Below, in pieces: positions 33,184 through 43,084 of a DNA stretch of 64,000 bases. A model generated the notes under the pieces. It ran no database searches, was not told the origin of the DNA, and was given only the letters and a program-made list of their open reading frames with translations. The translations under genes and the position numbers were made by a program. The DNA is from Syntrophus gentianae (lineage in GTDB: Bacteria; Desulfobacterota; Syntrophia; Syntrophales; Syntrophaceae), in the NCBI RefSeq assembly GCF_900109885.1, contig NZ_FOBS01000011.1:45593-109592 (forward strand), given 5' to 3'. Positions within the stretch are counted from its first letter, which is position 1. Each line of letters begins with the position of its first letter.

Positions 33184-33199
33184 TGGTGCGCAAATTGCT
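33184..33199 (+). promoter_or_regulatory. Sigma-54 promoter before the fliL operon
   Basis: TGGTGCGCAAATTGCT matches the -24/-12 consensus at every key base (TGG, RCG, TTGC) with correct spacing. Initiation is expected near 33210, about 100 bp before fliL. It probably drives fliL through fliA and beyond. Confidence 0.85.
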
Positions 33200-33312
33200 A
33201 TGTCTGAAAAATAGATTGTTTGAGTCAAAGATCAATGAAGGACCTGAGCTTCTGGATCATTGGAACTTTTGGCCGAAGATTTCGAAATTTGAAAGATAAA
33301 GGGGGTTTCACG

Positions 33313-33807
33313 ATGGCAAAGGAGGAACAGGCTCAGCAGGATTCTGTAACGCCGACGAAACAAGAGAAAAAAGGGTCATTCAAGAAATGGCTGATTATAG
33401 GAGTTGCTGGATTGGTCATCATTGCCGGCGGAGTTGCTGGAGGCGTATTTTATTTCAAGCATGCCAGTGCAGGCAAGGAAAGTCAAAAAACGGAGAAGGC
33501 AGCCCCTGGGGCATTATGGGCACTGGATCCCTTTATTGTCAATCTGGCCGACAATACCGGTGAAAGATATTTGAAAGTGGTGATGCAGCTTGAGGTTTCC
33601 GGACAGGATGACCCCAAGGCGCTGGAGGAATACAAACCGAAATTTCGAGATTGCATCCTGGATATCCTTTCCTCCAAATCATACAGCGAGCTCATGGACG
33701 TTAACGGCAAACAGAGACTACGCGATGATATCGGCGTTAAGCTGAATAACCTTTTATCAAAAGGTAAGATTAAACGCGTTTATTTTACAGAATTTGTCAT
33801 TCAGTAA
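33313..33807 (+). CDS. fliL: Flagellar basal-body protein FliL
   Basis: 164 residues from MAKEEQAQQDS, preferred over the upstream TTG at 33220. One membrane segment (residues about 25-50, WLIIGVAGLVIIAGGVAGGVFYF) is followed by a periplasmic domain: ALDPFIVNLADNTGERYLKVVMQLEV and the terminal KIKRVYFTEFVIQ. FliL surrounds the stator units and supports torque. First gene of the operon; fliM follows 9 bp later. Confidence 0.9.
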   Translation: MAKEEQAQQDSVTPTKQEKKGSFKKWLIIGVAGLVIIAGGVAGGVFYFKHASAGKESQKTEKAAPGALWALDPFIVNLADNTGERYLKVVMQLEVSGQDDPKALEEYKPKFRDCILDILSSKSYSELMDVNGKQRLRDDIGVKLNNLLSKGKIKRVYFTEFVIQ

Positions 33808-33816
33808 GAGATCGTT

Positions 33817-34818
33817 ATGTCACAGGTTTTAACTCAGGAAGAAGTTGATGCGCTGTTGCGCGGAATTTCAGGCGGACAGATTGAAGCTGAGATTGAAGAG
33901 GATGTCGATCCCTCCGGTATCGTACGCTACGATCTAGCCAGTCAGGACAGGATCATTAGGGGCAGGATGCCCACCCTGGAAATGACGAACGAGAAATTCG
34001 CACGCATGTTCCGGACGACCTTGTCATCCCTGTTGCGCAAAGTTGTGACGGTCAATTCAATGTCTGTTGATATGATTAAATTCGGGGAGTTTCTAAAAAC
34101 CCTTCCTGTTCCCACCAGCCTGCATATTTTTCGAATGGAGCCTCTGAGAGGGAACGCCATCTTTGTGATGGAATCAAAAGTCATATTCACACTTGTTGAT
34201 GTCCTTTTCGGCGGTGCGGGAAAGGAACTTTTCAAGGTTGAAGGACGGGAATTCACGGCTATTGAAACGAATCTTATTAAGAAGGTCATACTCAGCGCCC
34301 TTTCTGATCTTGAAAAGGCCTGGAAGACCCTCCATGACATACAGGTCGTTTACCAACGTTCTGAAATCAATCCACAATTTGCTCAAATCGTCCCCCCTAC
34401 AGATCTGGTCTTTGTGATCGATTTTGAGATTGAAGTTGAATATATAACCGGCATTCTCAAACTCTGCATCCCCTATTCAACAGTAGAACCTATTCGGGAA
34501 AAATTGCAGGCCGGTTTTCAAAGTGAACAAATGGAAGTTGATAAAGTATGGATGAACAGGTTTCGCCGTAATCTTATGTACGCAGACCTTGATCTTCTCA
34601 TTGAACTTGGAAAAACAAGATTATCAGCCAATGATGTCGTTAATCTTAAAGAGGGAGATGTCATTACGCTGGATCAGTACTGCACCGATCCGGTAAGCAT
34701 CTTTGTGGAAGGGGTCTTGAAGTTCAAGGGTCATCCAGGAAATTTTAAAGGAAACCAGGCAGTAAAAATATCGGAAATACTCCAAGATAAAGGGGAGATA
34801 GATCATGGAGCAGAATGA
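33817..34818 (+). CDS. fliM: Flagellar switch protein FliM
   Basis: 333 residues. The N-terminal CheY-P-binding motif is present (LTQEEVDALLRGISG), then the middle CheC-like domain (residues about 45-225, with GGAGKELFKVEGREFTAIE), and a C-terminal SpoA domain. It forms the upper C-ring and sets rotation direction. It overlaps fliN by 14 bp. Confidence 0.95.
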   Translation: MSQVLTQEEVDALLRGISGGQIEAEIEEDVDPSGIVRYDLASQDRIIRGRMPTLEMTNEKFARMFRTTLSSLLRKVVTVNSMSVDMIKFGEFLKTLPVPTSLHIFRMEPLRGNAIFVMESKVIFTLVDVLFGGAGKELFKVEGREFTAIETNLIKKVILSALSDLEKAWKTLHDIQVVYQRSEINPQFAQIVPPTDLVFVIDFEIEVEYITGILKLCIPYSTVEPIREKLQAGFQSEQMEVDKVWMNRFRRNLMYADLDLLIELGKTRLSANDVVNLKEGDVITLDQYCTDPVSIFVEGVLKFKGHPGNFKGNQAVKISEILQDKGEIDHGAE

Positions 34819-35269
34819 GATTGATGAACTTCTCAAAGGAATTGATTTAAATGAAAAGCCGGATGCGAAGCTGGAACCGGCCGATGATGAAAATATTGGC
34901 TGGGATGATGTTCAGGAGGAACTTACCCAATACCAAGTAAAACCACAGAAGGTTGAAGTCAGCCCGGCAAATTTTGAAGAAATGCCTGCGACTCCGGTGT
35001 TTGATTCTCAATTGAATCTCGATTTTATTCTCGATATTCCGCTGACGTTAAGCGTTGAGCTGGGTCGGTGTCAAATGCTGATCAGTGAATTGCTTCAACT
35101 GGGACAGGGATCCATCATCGAACTCGTTAAGCTGGCTGGAGAACCGATGGATGTCTATGTAAATCAGCGCCTCATCGCACGGGGGGAAGTCGTCGTGGTT
35201 AACGAAAAATTCGGGATAAGATTAACGGATATCGTCTCCCAGGCAGAACGTGTAAAAAAATTAAAATAG
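34805..35269 (+). CDS. fliN: Flagellar switch protein FliN
   Basis: 154 residues. The last 80 residues are the SpoA fold (LDFILDIPLTLSVELGRCQM, LGQGSIIELVKLAGEPMDVYVNQRLIARGEVVVV). The N-terminus (MEQNEIDELLKGID) copies the FliM-like EIDELL motif, and an acidic linker of about 50 residues follows. FliN forms the lower C-ring and helps cargo docking. Overlap with fliM implies coupled translation. Confidence 0.93.
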   Translation: MEQNEIDELLKGIDLNEKPDAKLEPADDENIGWDDVQEELTQYQVKPQKVEVSPANFEEMPATPVFDSQLNLDFILDIPLTLSVELGRCQMLISELLQLGQGSIIELVKLAGEPMDVYVNQRLIARGEVVVVNEKFGIRLTDIVSQAERVKKLK

Positions 35270-35316
35270 ACGTCGTTCAAAACAGATTCTCTTTATCGAA
35301 GTAACAGGATGGAATT

Positions 35317-35709
35317 GTGGAAAGCGTATCTTTTTTATCTTCCCTTGTAAAAATGGTGTTTGCCCTTGTGCTGGTTCTGGGCCTGATGATTGGCTCAATG
35401 TATTTTATCAAAAAAATTCTCCATACAACGACTCCTGAAATGGACAGGGGATCATTGATCAAAATCCTGGCCAGCCGCTATCTGGGACCTAAAAACAGCA
35501 TCCTGGTCATTGATGTTGCCGGGGAAATTATTGCCGTTGGCCTGTCAAATTCTCAAATGACCATGTTAACAAAAATATCCGACAGGGACGCACTGGAGAA
35601 GCTTCGCAATGCGAAGATGAATGAGGATCTTCCCTCACTTCCCATTACGCAGCAGCTCTCCCGATACAAGAAGAAAATAACCTCTGTCGTAAGTGAATTG
35701 CGAAAATGA
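35317..35709 (+). CDS. fliO: Flagellar export-gate assembly protein FliO
   Basis: 130 residues from a GTG start with AGGA about 8 nt upstream; no ATG fits. One membrane segment (residues about 7-32, LVKMVFALVLVLGLMIGSMYFI) is followed by a cytoplasmic FliO domain (SLIKILASRYLGPKNSILVIDVAGEIIAVGLSNSQM). FliO helps build the FliP ring. Position between fliN and fliP and an overlap of 4 bp with fliP confirm it despite low conservation. Confidence 0.85.
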   Translation: MESVSFLSSLVKMVFALVLVLGLMIGSMYFIKKILHTTTPEMDRGSLIKILASRYLGPKNSILVIDVAGEIIAVGLSNSQMTMLTKISDRDALEKLRNAKMNEDLPSLPITQQLSRYKKKITSVVSELRK

Positions 35710-36494
35710 ATTTTAAAATCGTTTCTGTAAATTGGATTCCAAGGCTTACCCGTGTGGTTCCGGTATTACTTCTCATAGTCCTGGGCTGGACGAATCTTGC
35801 CGGCGCCGAACCCCTCTCTCTTCCGAACATCAGTTTAAGCATCGGTGGAAAAGCAGACTCGCCTGACAAGGTGGCCACGGTCATTCAACTTCTGTTTCTT
35901 CTCACTGTTTTATCCCTGACGCCGGCGATCCTTCTGATGCTGACTTCCTTTACTCGGATCGTCGTTGTGCTGTCCCTGTTGAGGCAGGCCATCGGCAGCC
36001 AGCAGATGCCCTCAAACCAGATCATCATTGGATTGTCTCTTTTCCTGACTTTTTTCATCATGGCGCCGGTCTGGCAGAACATTTCCACGGAAGCCATAAA
36101 ACCTTATTACAACGAAGAAATATCCGGGGAACAGGCCATAAACAAGGCCATCGTTCCCGTCAAAGCCTTCATGCTGAAACAGACCCGGGAAAAGGACATC
36201 GCGCTGTTCATAAAAATATCAAAAGGAAAAAGACCGGAGCGACCAGATGATTTATCCCTCTCCGTTCTGGTTCCCGCCTTTGTGATCAGTGAATTGAAAA
36301 CGGCATTCCAGATTGGATTTCTGCTTTTTTTACCCTTCTTTATTATCGACATGGTTGTGGCAAGCGTCCTTTTGTCCATGGGGATGATGATGCTTCCTCC
36401 TATCATGATGAGTCTGCCTTTCAAGTTGCTTTTGTTCGTCCTGGTGGATGGATGGTATTTAATCATAGGATCTCTCGTACAGAGCTTCCATTAA
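35706..36494 (+). CDS. fliP: Flagellar export gate protein FliP
   Basis: 262 residues. A cleavable-type N-terminal hydrophobic segment, then the FliP signatures: LTPAILLMLTSFTRIVVVLSLLRQAIGSQQMPSNQI and FLLFLPFFIIDMVVASVLLSMGMMMLPP. Five FliP subunits form the core of the flagellar type III secretion gate in the inner membrane. The start overlaps the fliO stop. Confidence 0.96.
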   Translation: MNFKIVSVNWIPRLTRVVPVLLLIVLGWTNLAGAEPLSLPNISLSIGGKADSPDKVATVIQLLFLLTVLSLTPAILLMLTSFTRIVVVLSLLRQAIGSQQMPSNQIIIGLSLFLTFFIMAPVWQNISTEAIKPYYNEEISGEQAINKAIVPVKAFMLKQTREKDIALFIKISKGKRPERPDDLSLSVLVPAFVISELKTAFQIGFLLFLPFFIIDMVVASVLLSMGMMMLPPIMMSLPFKLLLFVLVDGWYLIIGSLVQSFH

Positions 36495-36515
36495 AAGAAT
36501 TTTGTTGAGGAATGT

Positions 36516-36785
36516 ATGACGACTGCATTTATTGTTGGAATCATGGCTGAAGCCATAAAAGTAACGCTCTTTGTGGCCGGACCCGTTTTAATCGTTGCCC
36601 TTGTGGTCGGGGTCGCGATCAGCCTGTTCCAGGCTGTCACGCAGGTGCAGGAAATGACGCTATCCTATGTTCCCAAGGTCGTGGCTGTGCTTGTTGCCCT
36701 GGTGGCTTCATTGCCATGGATGATCAATCTCCTTCTCAATTTTACTTCAAATCTCTTTTCCAATATTCCGAACTACGTAAAATAG
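36516..36785 (+). CDS. fliQ: Flagellar export gate protein FliQ
   Basis: 89 residues with two membrane segments (about 14-40 and 50-75). AGPVLIVALVVGVAISLFQAVTQVQEMTLSYVPK is the family signature. FliQ wraps the FliP-FliR gate. GAGG precedes the ATG. Confidence 0.95.
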   Translation: MTTAFIVGIMAEAIKVTLFVAGPVLIVALVVGVAISLFQAVTQVQEMTLSYVPKVVAVLVALVASLPWMINLLLNFTSNLFSNIPNYVK

Positions 36786-36827
36786 GAACCGGGTTATAAG
36801 GACCCTTCTGATTGCCGGGATTTGCTC

Positions 36828-37607
36828 ATGAACCTGCCTGTCATAACACAGGAAACGATCGACGCTCTGATTTTCATCTTCTTAAGAGTCAGTGCCATGA
36901 TCGCCGTAATGCCCGTCTTTGGCGGCGACAGGACGATTCCGGTTGCCGTCAAAGGAGGTCTGTCTCTTCTCATTACGTTTTTGTTGTTTCCCTTTGTAAA
37001 AATTGATCTGGATGCTCAATCTCTGGAGTTTATTCCAATGTTCGCCGGCATGATCGGTGAGGTTCTTATCGGGAGCATTATTGGTTTTGTCGCTCGCTTT
37101 ATCTTTGCAGGAATTCAATTTGCCGGTGAATTGATCGGCTATGAAATGGGTTTTTCCATGGCGAATGTCATCGATCCCGTGACCAGCAACCAAGTGTCTC
37201 TAATATCGCAACTTCAGTATATTGTAGCCATTTTGATCTTTTTAACATTGAATGGTCATCATGTATTTTTCTCGGCCATGGCTGAAAGTTTTGAAAGAAT
37301 TGCTCCGTTGCAGTTTCATCTCTCTGGAAAACTCATACAAACCGTATGTCTCTTCTCAAAAGATGTCTTCGTCGTTGCCGTAAAAGTCAGCGCTCCCGTC
37401 GTGGCCGTACTTGTATTTACAAACCTGGCTTTGGGCATAGTGGCAAGGACGGTGCCTCAAATCAACATATTCATTATCGGATTTCCAATTCAGATTGCCC
37501 TTGGTTTTATTTTCCTTGGTTTGACCGTTCCCGTGTTTGCCAATTATTCCGCAAGCCTTTTCAATAATTTGGAGAAACAGATCCATTTTCTTATCAGGGT
37601 GATGTGA
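36828..37607 (+). CDS. fliR: Flagellar export gate protein FliR
   Basis: 259 residues from ATG 36828 (MNLPVITQETIDALIF), six or more membrane segments. ALIFIFLRVSAMIAVMPVFGG and the FAGELIGYEMGFSMANVIDP motif are diagnostic. FliR completes the export gate. A longer frame from TTG 36822 adds only two residues. A 113-bp gap follows before flhB. Confidence 0.95.
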   Translation: MNLPVITQETIDALIFIFLRVSAMIAVMPVFGGDRTIPVAVKGGLSLLITFLLFPFVKIDLDAQSLEFIPMFAGMIGEVLIGSIIGFVARFIFAGIQFAGELIGYEMGFSMANVIDPVTSNQVSLISQLQYIVAILIFLTLNGHHVFFSAMAESFERIAPLQFHLSGKLIQTVCLFSKDVFVVAVKVSAPVVAVLVFTNLALGIVARTVPQINIFIIGFPIQIALGFIFLGLTVPVFANYSASLFNNLEKQIHFLIRVM

Positions 37608-37720
37608 CGAAGCTGAAGATGGTCCCATTGAGAAAAGAATCCGGTCTTCTATATTTTCATGAGGATTCCGGTTTTACCGATAAGCTCCGATTTTTCCAAT
37701 AGCATTTTACTTAGAATCTT

Positions 37721-38785
37721 ATGGCTGAACAGGATAAAGATCAGGAACGAACTGAAGAAGCTACCCCAAAGCGCAGAGAAGAAGCTCGCGAAGAAGGACA
37801 AGTCGCAAGGAGCCGTGATCTTTCCTCGGTTGCCATCCTTGGTTCCTGTCTTCTCTATTTCTATTTTGGGGCAGGCAGTTTTGTCTCTCGACTGATGGAT
37901 CTGATGAAAAGTTCGTTTTCAAGTCTGGATTCCTCAACTGTCACCACTGAAAATATTCAATCCCTGCTATCTTCTTCTGTCTTCAAAATGCTTTCCATAA
38001 TGGCGCCGTTTATGTTGACGGTGTGCATTGCTGCCTTACTGGCCAATGTCATGCAGGTCGGCTTAAAAATAACCACAAAAGCCATCCAGCCGAAGTGGTC
38101 GAAAATTGATCCTCTCAAAGGGTTTGCCAGGCTCTTTTCGTTACAATCTCTGGTTGAATTTATAAAGAGCATCCTGAAAATGTGCATCGTCGGGTTTGTT
38201 GCTTACTTGACCGTCAAGAACGAGTTGACGGACATTCTTCCCCTTGTCAATAAGAGCGTATGGGCCATCACGATTTATATCACCAAAACATCCTTCAAAA
38301 TTCTCCTGACAACCAGTTGGGTTCTCATCCTTCTCGCCATTGTGGATTACCTGTACCAACGATGGGAATATGAAAGAAATTTGAAGATGTCGCGCCAGGA
38401 AATCAAGGATGAAAACAAATCGACGGAAGGCGATCCCATCATCAAGGCAAGGATTCGCAGACTGCAACGTGAAATGGCGAGGAAGAGAATGATGGCTAAT
38501 GTCCCTAAAGCTGATGTAATCATTACCAACCCGACCCATCTGGCCATCGCTCTGAAATATGACAAGGGTTCCATGATTGCGCCAACCGTCATTGCCAAGG
38601 GGGCCGGATATGTTGCTGAAAAAATTAAAGAAATAGCGAGAGAAAACGGAATACCAACCATTGAGAACAAACCAGTGGCACAGGTATTGTATAAATCGGT
38701 TGAAGTGAACGGGACGATTCCCGACAGTTTGTACAAGGCCGTTGCGGAAATTCTGGCCTATGTTTATTCACTGAATCAGGAATAA
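37721..38785 (+). CDS. flhB: Flagellar export switch protein FlhB
   Basis: 354 residues. The charged N-terminus (DKDQERTEEATPKRREEAREEGQ), four membrane segments, and a cytoplasmic domain with the autocleavage site NPTH (Asn270) in VIITNPTHLAIALKYD. FlhB cleaves itself and, on a signal from FliK, changes export from rod/hook to filament proteins. No clear ribosome-binding site is visible before the ATG. Confidence 0.96.
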   Translation: MAEQDKDQERTEEATPKRREEAREEGQVARSRDLSSVAILGSCLLYFYFGAGSFVSRLMDLMKSSFSSLDSSTVTTENIQSLLSSSVFKMLSIMAPFMLTVCIAALLANVMQVGLKITTKAIQPKWSKIDPLKGFARLFSLQSLVEFIKSILKMCIVGFVAYLTVKNELTDILPLVNKSVWAITIYITKTSFKILLTTSWVLILLAIVDYLYQRWEYERNLKMSRQEIKDENKSTEGDPIIKARIRRLQREMARKRMMANVPKADVIITNPTHLAIALKYDKGSMIAPTVIAKGAGYVAEKIKEIARENGIPTIENKPVAQVLYKSVEVNGTIPDSLYKAVAEILAYVYSLNQE

Positions 38786-38803
38786 AACTCTTGAAGGAAA
38801 TTT

Positions 38804-40879
38804 ATGGCGCGATTTGCTGACAAAGGAATAATCTCGGAATTAGCGGGAAGCAGCAGTGCCATGATGGCCCTGGGGGTAATTGGAATTCTCATGGTGATGA
38901 TGATTCCGCTGCCCACGCTTCTTCTCGACATTTTACTTTCTTTCAGCATCACCATTTCAATCATGATCCTCCTCATGGCGATGTATGTCCTGAAGCCACT
39001 GGATTTCTCGATTTTTCCTTCCATCCTGCTTGTTGTTACCCTTTTAAGACTATCACTTAATGTCGCCTCTACCCGCATGATTCTTCTTCATGGTAATGAA
39101 GGAACGACGGCGGCAGGACAGGTCATCCATGCCTTTGGAACTTTTGTGGTCGGAGGGAATTATGTCGTAGGGTTAATCGTATTCATGGTCCTGGTCCTGA
39201 TCAACTTCATCGTTATCACCAAAGGATCTACAAGAGTTGCAGAAGTTGCCGCACGATTCACCCTGGACGCCATGCCGGGAAAGCAAATGAGTATCGATGC
39301 CGATCTCAATGCCGGATTGATTTCAGATACGGATGCCCGCCGACGGAGAGGCGAACTCGAAAAAGAAACAAATTTTTACGGAGCAATGGATGGAGCCAGT
39401 AAATTTGTACGCGGCGATGCAGTAGCGGGCATTGTCATAACGCTGATCAATATCATCGGTGGATTGGTTGTCGGTGTAATGCAGAAGGGAATGCCGGTCA
39501 TTGACGCTGCAAAAAATTATACCTTATTGACCGTAGGAGATGGATTGGTCACCCAGATTCCGGCTCTCATTGTTTCAACGGCTGCCGGCATGCTGGTGAC
39601 AAGATCCGCCGCTTCCTCGGATCTTGGGCAGGAACTGCATCATCAACTGAAGATACAACCTAAAGCCATCGCTACGGCGGCAGGCATCATCCTTGTTTTT
39701 GCTTTCATTCCCGGGATGCCGAAAGTATCTTTTCTCCTTGTATCCGCAGGAATCGGATACCTGGCCTATAAATTTTACCGGACAAAGGAGACATCCCAAG
39801 ATATCGAAGAAGAATCCATTCCTGCTCTTCCTGAAGAGGAAGAACCTGAAGATCTTCTCACTCCCTTGGATGTGCTTGCCCTGGAAGTGGGATACGGCCT
39901 TATTCCCCTTGTGGATACGAGTCAAGGTGGAGAATTGCTGCAAAGAATCAAAACGATGCGAAAGCAACTGGCTCTTGAGATGGGATTTATCGTCCCCGCC
40001 ATACACATCCGAGACAATCTGCAACTAGGGCCGAATCATTATTCCTTCATCCTGAAGGGCGTCGAAATTGCACGTGGCGAACTGATGCTTGGCCATTTCA
40101 TGGCCATTAAAACGGACGATCAAAGTTTCAAGATCAAGGGGATAGAAACAAAAGAACCCGCCTTTGGACTTCCCGCTGTATGGATTGCAGAGCGGGAAAA
40201 GGAAAGTGTCACATCAAAAGGATACGTTGTTGTTGATCCGCCGACCGTTATAACAACGCATTTAATGGAAATAATCAAGTTGCATGCGGATGAATTGATC
40301 GGGAGAAAAGAAGTGCAGGCCCTCATGGAAAATTTGAGTAAGACGTATCCCAAAGTGATTGATGAGATTGTTCCTAAGACCGTTCCGTATGGGATTCTCC
40401 AGAAAGTGGTGCAAAGACTCCTCAGGGAACGGGTATCTATTCGAGACCTTTATTCAATTATTGAAACACTGGCGGATTATGTACCGATGACGAAGAATGT
40501 GGATCTCTTGACCGGGTATGTGAGACAGGCCCTGGCCAGAACCATCACGAAACAGTACTTGGATCAGAGTGGTGGATTGACGGTCATGATGATTTCTCCG
40601 GACATCGAAGATACGATAAGCCAGTCGGTTCAACATACCGAACATGAATCATACATAAATCCGGATCCCGTTATGATCAGAAAACTTGTCAATAATGTAC
40701 AGAAATTGATTAATCCCTTTACCGCGAAGGGATTGCAACCAATCATTCTCTGTTCTCCTTCGATAAGGATTCATCTAAGGAACATCATGGAGAAATTTTT
40801 CCCAAGTATCGTTGTTATTTCCCATAACGAAGTCATGCGGGAAACAGCCATCAAATCATTAGGCATGGTGGAGCTGTAA
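38804..40879 (+). CDS. flhA: Flagellar export apparatus protein FlhA
   Basis: 691 residues, the normal size. Eight N-terminal membrane segments; between them the conserved FHIPEP-type region (LIVFMVLVLINFIVITKGSTRVAEVAARFTLDAMPGKQMSIDADLNAG). A large cytoplasmic domain (from about 340) binds chaperone-substrate complexes. It lies 18 bp after flhB and 1 bp before flhF. Confidence 0.97.
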   Translation: MARFADKGIISELAGSSSAMMALGVIGILMVMMIPLPTLLLDILLSFSITISIMILLMAMYVLKPLDFSIFPSILLVVTLLRLSLNVASTRMILLHGNEGTTAAGQVIHAFGTFVVGGNYVVGLIVFMVLVLINFIVITKGSTRVAEVAARFTLDAMPGKQMSIDADLNAGLISDTDARRRRGELEKETNFYGAMDGASKFVRGDAVAGIVITLINIIGGLVVGVMQKGMPVIDAAKNYTLLTVGDGLVTQIPALIVSTAAGMLVTRSAASSDLGQELHHQLKIQPKAIATAAGIILVFAFIPGMPKVSFLLVSAGIGYLAYKFYRTKETSQDIEEESIPALPEEEEPEDLLTPLDVLALEVGYGLIPLVDTSQGGELLQRIKTMRKQLALEMGFIVPAIHIRDNLQLGPNHYSFILKGVEIARGELMLGHFMAIKTDDQSFKIKGIETKEPAFGLPAVWIAEREKESVTSKGYVVVDPPTVITTHLMEIIKLHADELIGRKEVQALMENLSKTYPKVIDEIVPKTVPYGILQKVVQRLLRERVSIRDLYSIIETLADYVPMTKNVDLLTGYVRQALARTITKQYLDQSGGLTVMMISPDIEDTISQSVQHTEHESYINPDPVMIRKLVNNVQKLINPFTAKGLQPIILCSPSIRIHLRNIMEKFFPSIVVISHNEVMRETAIKSLGMVEL

Positions 40880-40880
40880 G

Positions 40881-42050
40881 ATGCAGATCAAACGCTATGA
40901 AGTAGCCAATGTCCAGGAGGCCATTACAAAAATCAAAAAAGAACTTGGTCCCGACGCCATAATTTTATCGACCAAAAAGATAAAAGGTTCCGGAGGCCCC
41001 ATACTGGAAGTGCTGGCTGCAAGAGAACTGGATTTGACAGGGGCTGATCAAGGCAATCGATCTGATATGACCTTAAGGACCGTTGAAAAGGACGAAGGAA
41101 GGGGTACAGCAGACTCGGCTCCCGCCTTTGACCGAAATTTCGACGAATTAAAAAAACTTCTTGAAGATTTGAAGAATGATCGTGACTTGCGTGCGGAACT
41201 GGCAGAAGTAAAGGACTCCATAAACACGTTCTTTGATGTGCTCGGTTTGAAACGCAATAAAACGGGACAGGATGGAACGGACTCTGTTTATTTCAGCTTA
41301 ATTTCCCAAGGGATGTCAAAAGAGAAAGCCTGGAGAGCCGTCGAAAAAATCAGGAATGAAATAGCTTCCGGAGAGATTGAAAGTTCCGATGCCGGTCTGG
41401 CGGCTGTTGAGAATTTGATACAAAGATCTCTTCCGGCGGTCAATGAGTTTGATAAAGGGCAAAGAGTCAAAATCCTTATTGGTCCTACAGGTGTTGGAAA
41501 AACCACAACCCTGGCAAAACTCTCAGCTCATTCCGCCCTCAACGAAAAAAAATCTGTTGGACTTATAACGACCGATACTTATCGAATTGCAGCTGTCGAA
41601 CAATTAAAAGTTTACGCCAGAATTATCGGAATTCCTCTTGAGATCGCCTCAGGAAACAGTGATTTTAAAAAATCGCTGAGCCGGTTTGCAGGCAAAGACG
41701 TGATCTTCGTTGATACGCCGGGAACAAGCAGAAATGATACTGCAAATTTAAGAAAGCTGTATGAAACTCTTGGGACGGAGATCCCTTTTGAATCGAATCT
41801 GCTTATAAGCCTTACCTCAAGTAAAGAATGCATGCTGGATACGGCATTACGTTACAAAATGTTCGATTATAATCACATTATTTTAACAAGAGCCGATGAG
41901 TGCATGCGAATCGGATTCCTATGGGATATTCTTGATCGAATCGCCAAACCGGTTTCCTACATCACAAACGGTCAGAATGTTCCCAACGATATTGAAGAGG
42001 CAAATCCACAAAAAATTGCCCGGATGATCGTGGGCAGTGATTTGCATTAA
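40881..42050 (+). CDS. flhF: Flagellar placement GTPase FlhF
   Basis: 389 residues. N-terminal basic domain (MQIKRYEVANVQEAITKIKKELGPDAIIL), a variable middle, and an SRP54-type GTPase: P-loop IGPTGVGKTTTLAKL, DTYRIAAVEQLKVYA and the FVDTPGTSRND motif, where a Gly normally following DTxG is present as TPGTS. FlhF marks the pole or site for flagellar assembly. It starts 1 bp after flhA. Confidence 0.93.
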   Translation: MQIKRYEVANVQEAITKIKKELGPDAIILSTKKIKGSGGPILEVLAARELDLTGADQGNRSDMTLRTVEKDEGRGTADSAPAFDRNFDELKKLLEDLKNDRDLRAELAEVKDSINTFFDVLGLKRNKTGQDGTDSVYFSLISQGMSKEKAWRAVEKIRNEIASGEIESSDAGLAAVENLIQRSLPAVNEFDKGQRVKILIGPTGVGKTTTLAKLSAHSALNEKKSVGLITTDTYRIAAVEQLKVYARIIGIPLEIASGNSDFKKSLSRFAGKDVIFVDTPGTSRNDTANLRKLYETLGTEIPFESNLLISLTSSKECMLDTALRYKMFDYNHIILTRADECMRIGFLWDILDRIAKPVSYITNGQNVPNDIEEANPQKIARMIVGSDLH

Positions 42051-42154
42051 TATTTAATGATGATTTCTCAAGCTGGAAGAAGCGTATTGAACAATGTCCC
42101 AAAGGGGTGATTTCCGGAATAACGGAAACTGACAAAGGTTATGAGAGGTATAGA

Positions 42155-43084
42155 GTGGATCAGGCTGAATCTCTTAGAGAGTTGGTACAAGAGAAAATTA
42201 CATCAAAATCTGCAATACTGTCGAACGAGGCAAAGAAAATGATTTTCGGGAGAAAAAATTCTGAGCGTGTCAGGACCATTGCAATTACCAGTGGTAAGGG
42301 CGGCGTAGGTAAAACCAATATCACGGCAAGCCTTGCATGTGCTCTGGCAAGAATGAATAAAAAAACATTTGTACTCGACGCAGATGCAGGTTTGGCCAAT
42401 ATTGACGTAGTCCTGGGGCTCACCCCGAAATATAATTTATATCATGTCCTGGCTGGAGAACGAAAATTATCGGAAGTCATCGTATCAGGCCCTTGTGGCG
42501 TAAAGATATTACCCTCTGCGTCAGGCATACAGGAAATGACGAATCTGTCGCGCGGCCAGAAATTGACCTTGTTGGAGGATCTGGATTCTATTCAGGAAAC
42601 TCTCGATTTTATGCTCATTGATACGGCGGCAGGTATTGCAAGTAATGTGATGTATTTTAACATGGCCGCACGAGAGATCGTTGTTATTGCGACTCCCGAA
42701 CCGACATCTTTGACGGATGCCTATGCTTTGATAAAAGTTTTGCACCAGAAATACGCGAAAAAGCGATTCCGACTTTTGATTAATATGGTGAACAGCGCTG
42801 CAGAGGCTCACAATGTTTTTTTACGATTAAGTCACGCAACGGAACATTTCCTTAATGTTAACATCGAATATCTAGGATACATCCTTCAGGACAAAAAGCT
42901 GCAGGATGCCGTGAGGATGCAGCAAGCGTTTGTAGAACTCTACCCTGGTTCCCAGGCCAGTCTCTGCATAAAGAAGATTGCTGAAAAGATATGTAGCGAA
43001 AATCCTGAATATGACGAAAACGGGAACATCAGTTTCTTCGGAGATAAGAGATTAGGAAATGAATGTAGATCAAAAAGAACGTGA
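42155..43084 (+). CDS. flhG: Flagellar number regulator FlhG (FleN/YlxH), MinD-like ATPase
   Basis: 309 residues from GTG 42155. I prefer this start to the GTG at 42107 because AGAGG lies upstream and the product then begins MDQAESLRELV, the DQAxxLR motif with which FlhG stimulates FlhF. The deviant Walker A is SGKGGVGKTNI; LDADAGLANIDVVLGL and DFMLIDTAAGI follow. FlhG limits flagellar number and placement. It overlaps fliA by 26 bp. Confidence 0.93.
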   Translation: MDQAESLRELVQEKITSKSAILSNEAKKMIFGRKNSERVRTIAITSGKGGVGKTNITASLACALARMNKKTFVLDADAGLANIDVVLGLTPKYNLYHVLAGERKLSEVIVSGPCGVKILPSASGIQEMTNLSRGQKLTLLEDLDSIQETLDFMLIDTAAGIASNVMYFNMAAREIVVIATPEPTSLTDAYALIKVLHQKYAKKRFRLLINMVNSAAEAHNVFLRLSHATEHFLNVNIEYLGYILQDKKLQDAVRMQQAFVELYPGSQASLCIKKIAEKICSENPEYDENGNISFFGDKRLGNECRSKRT

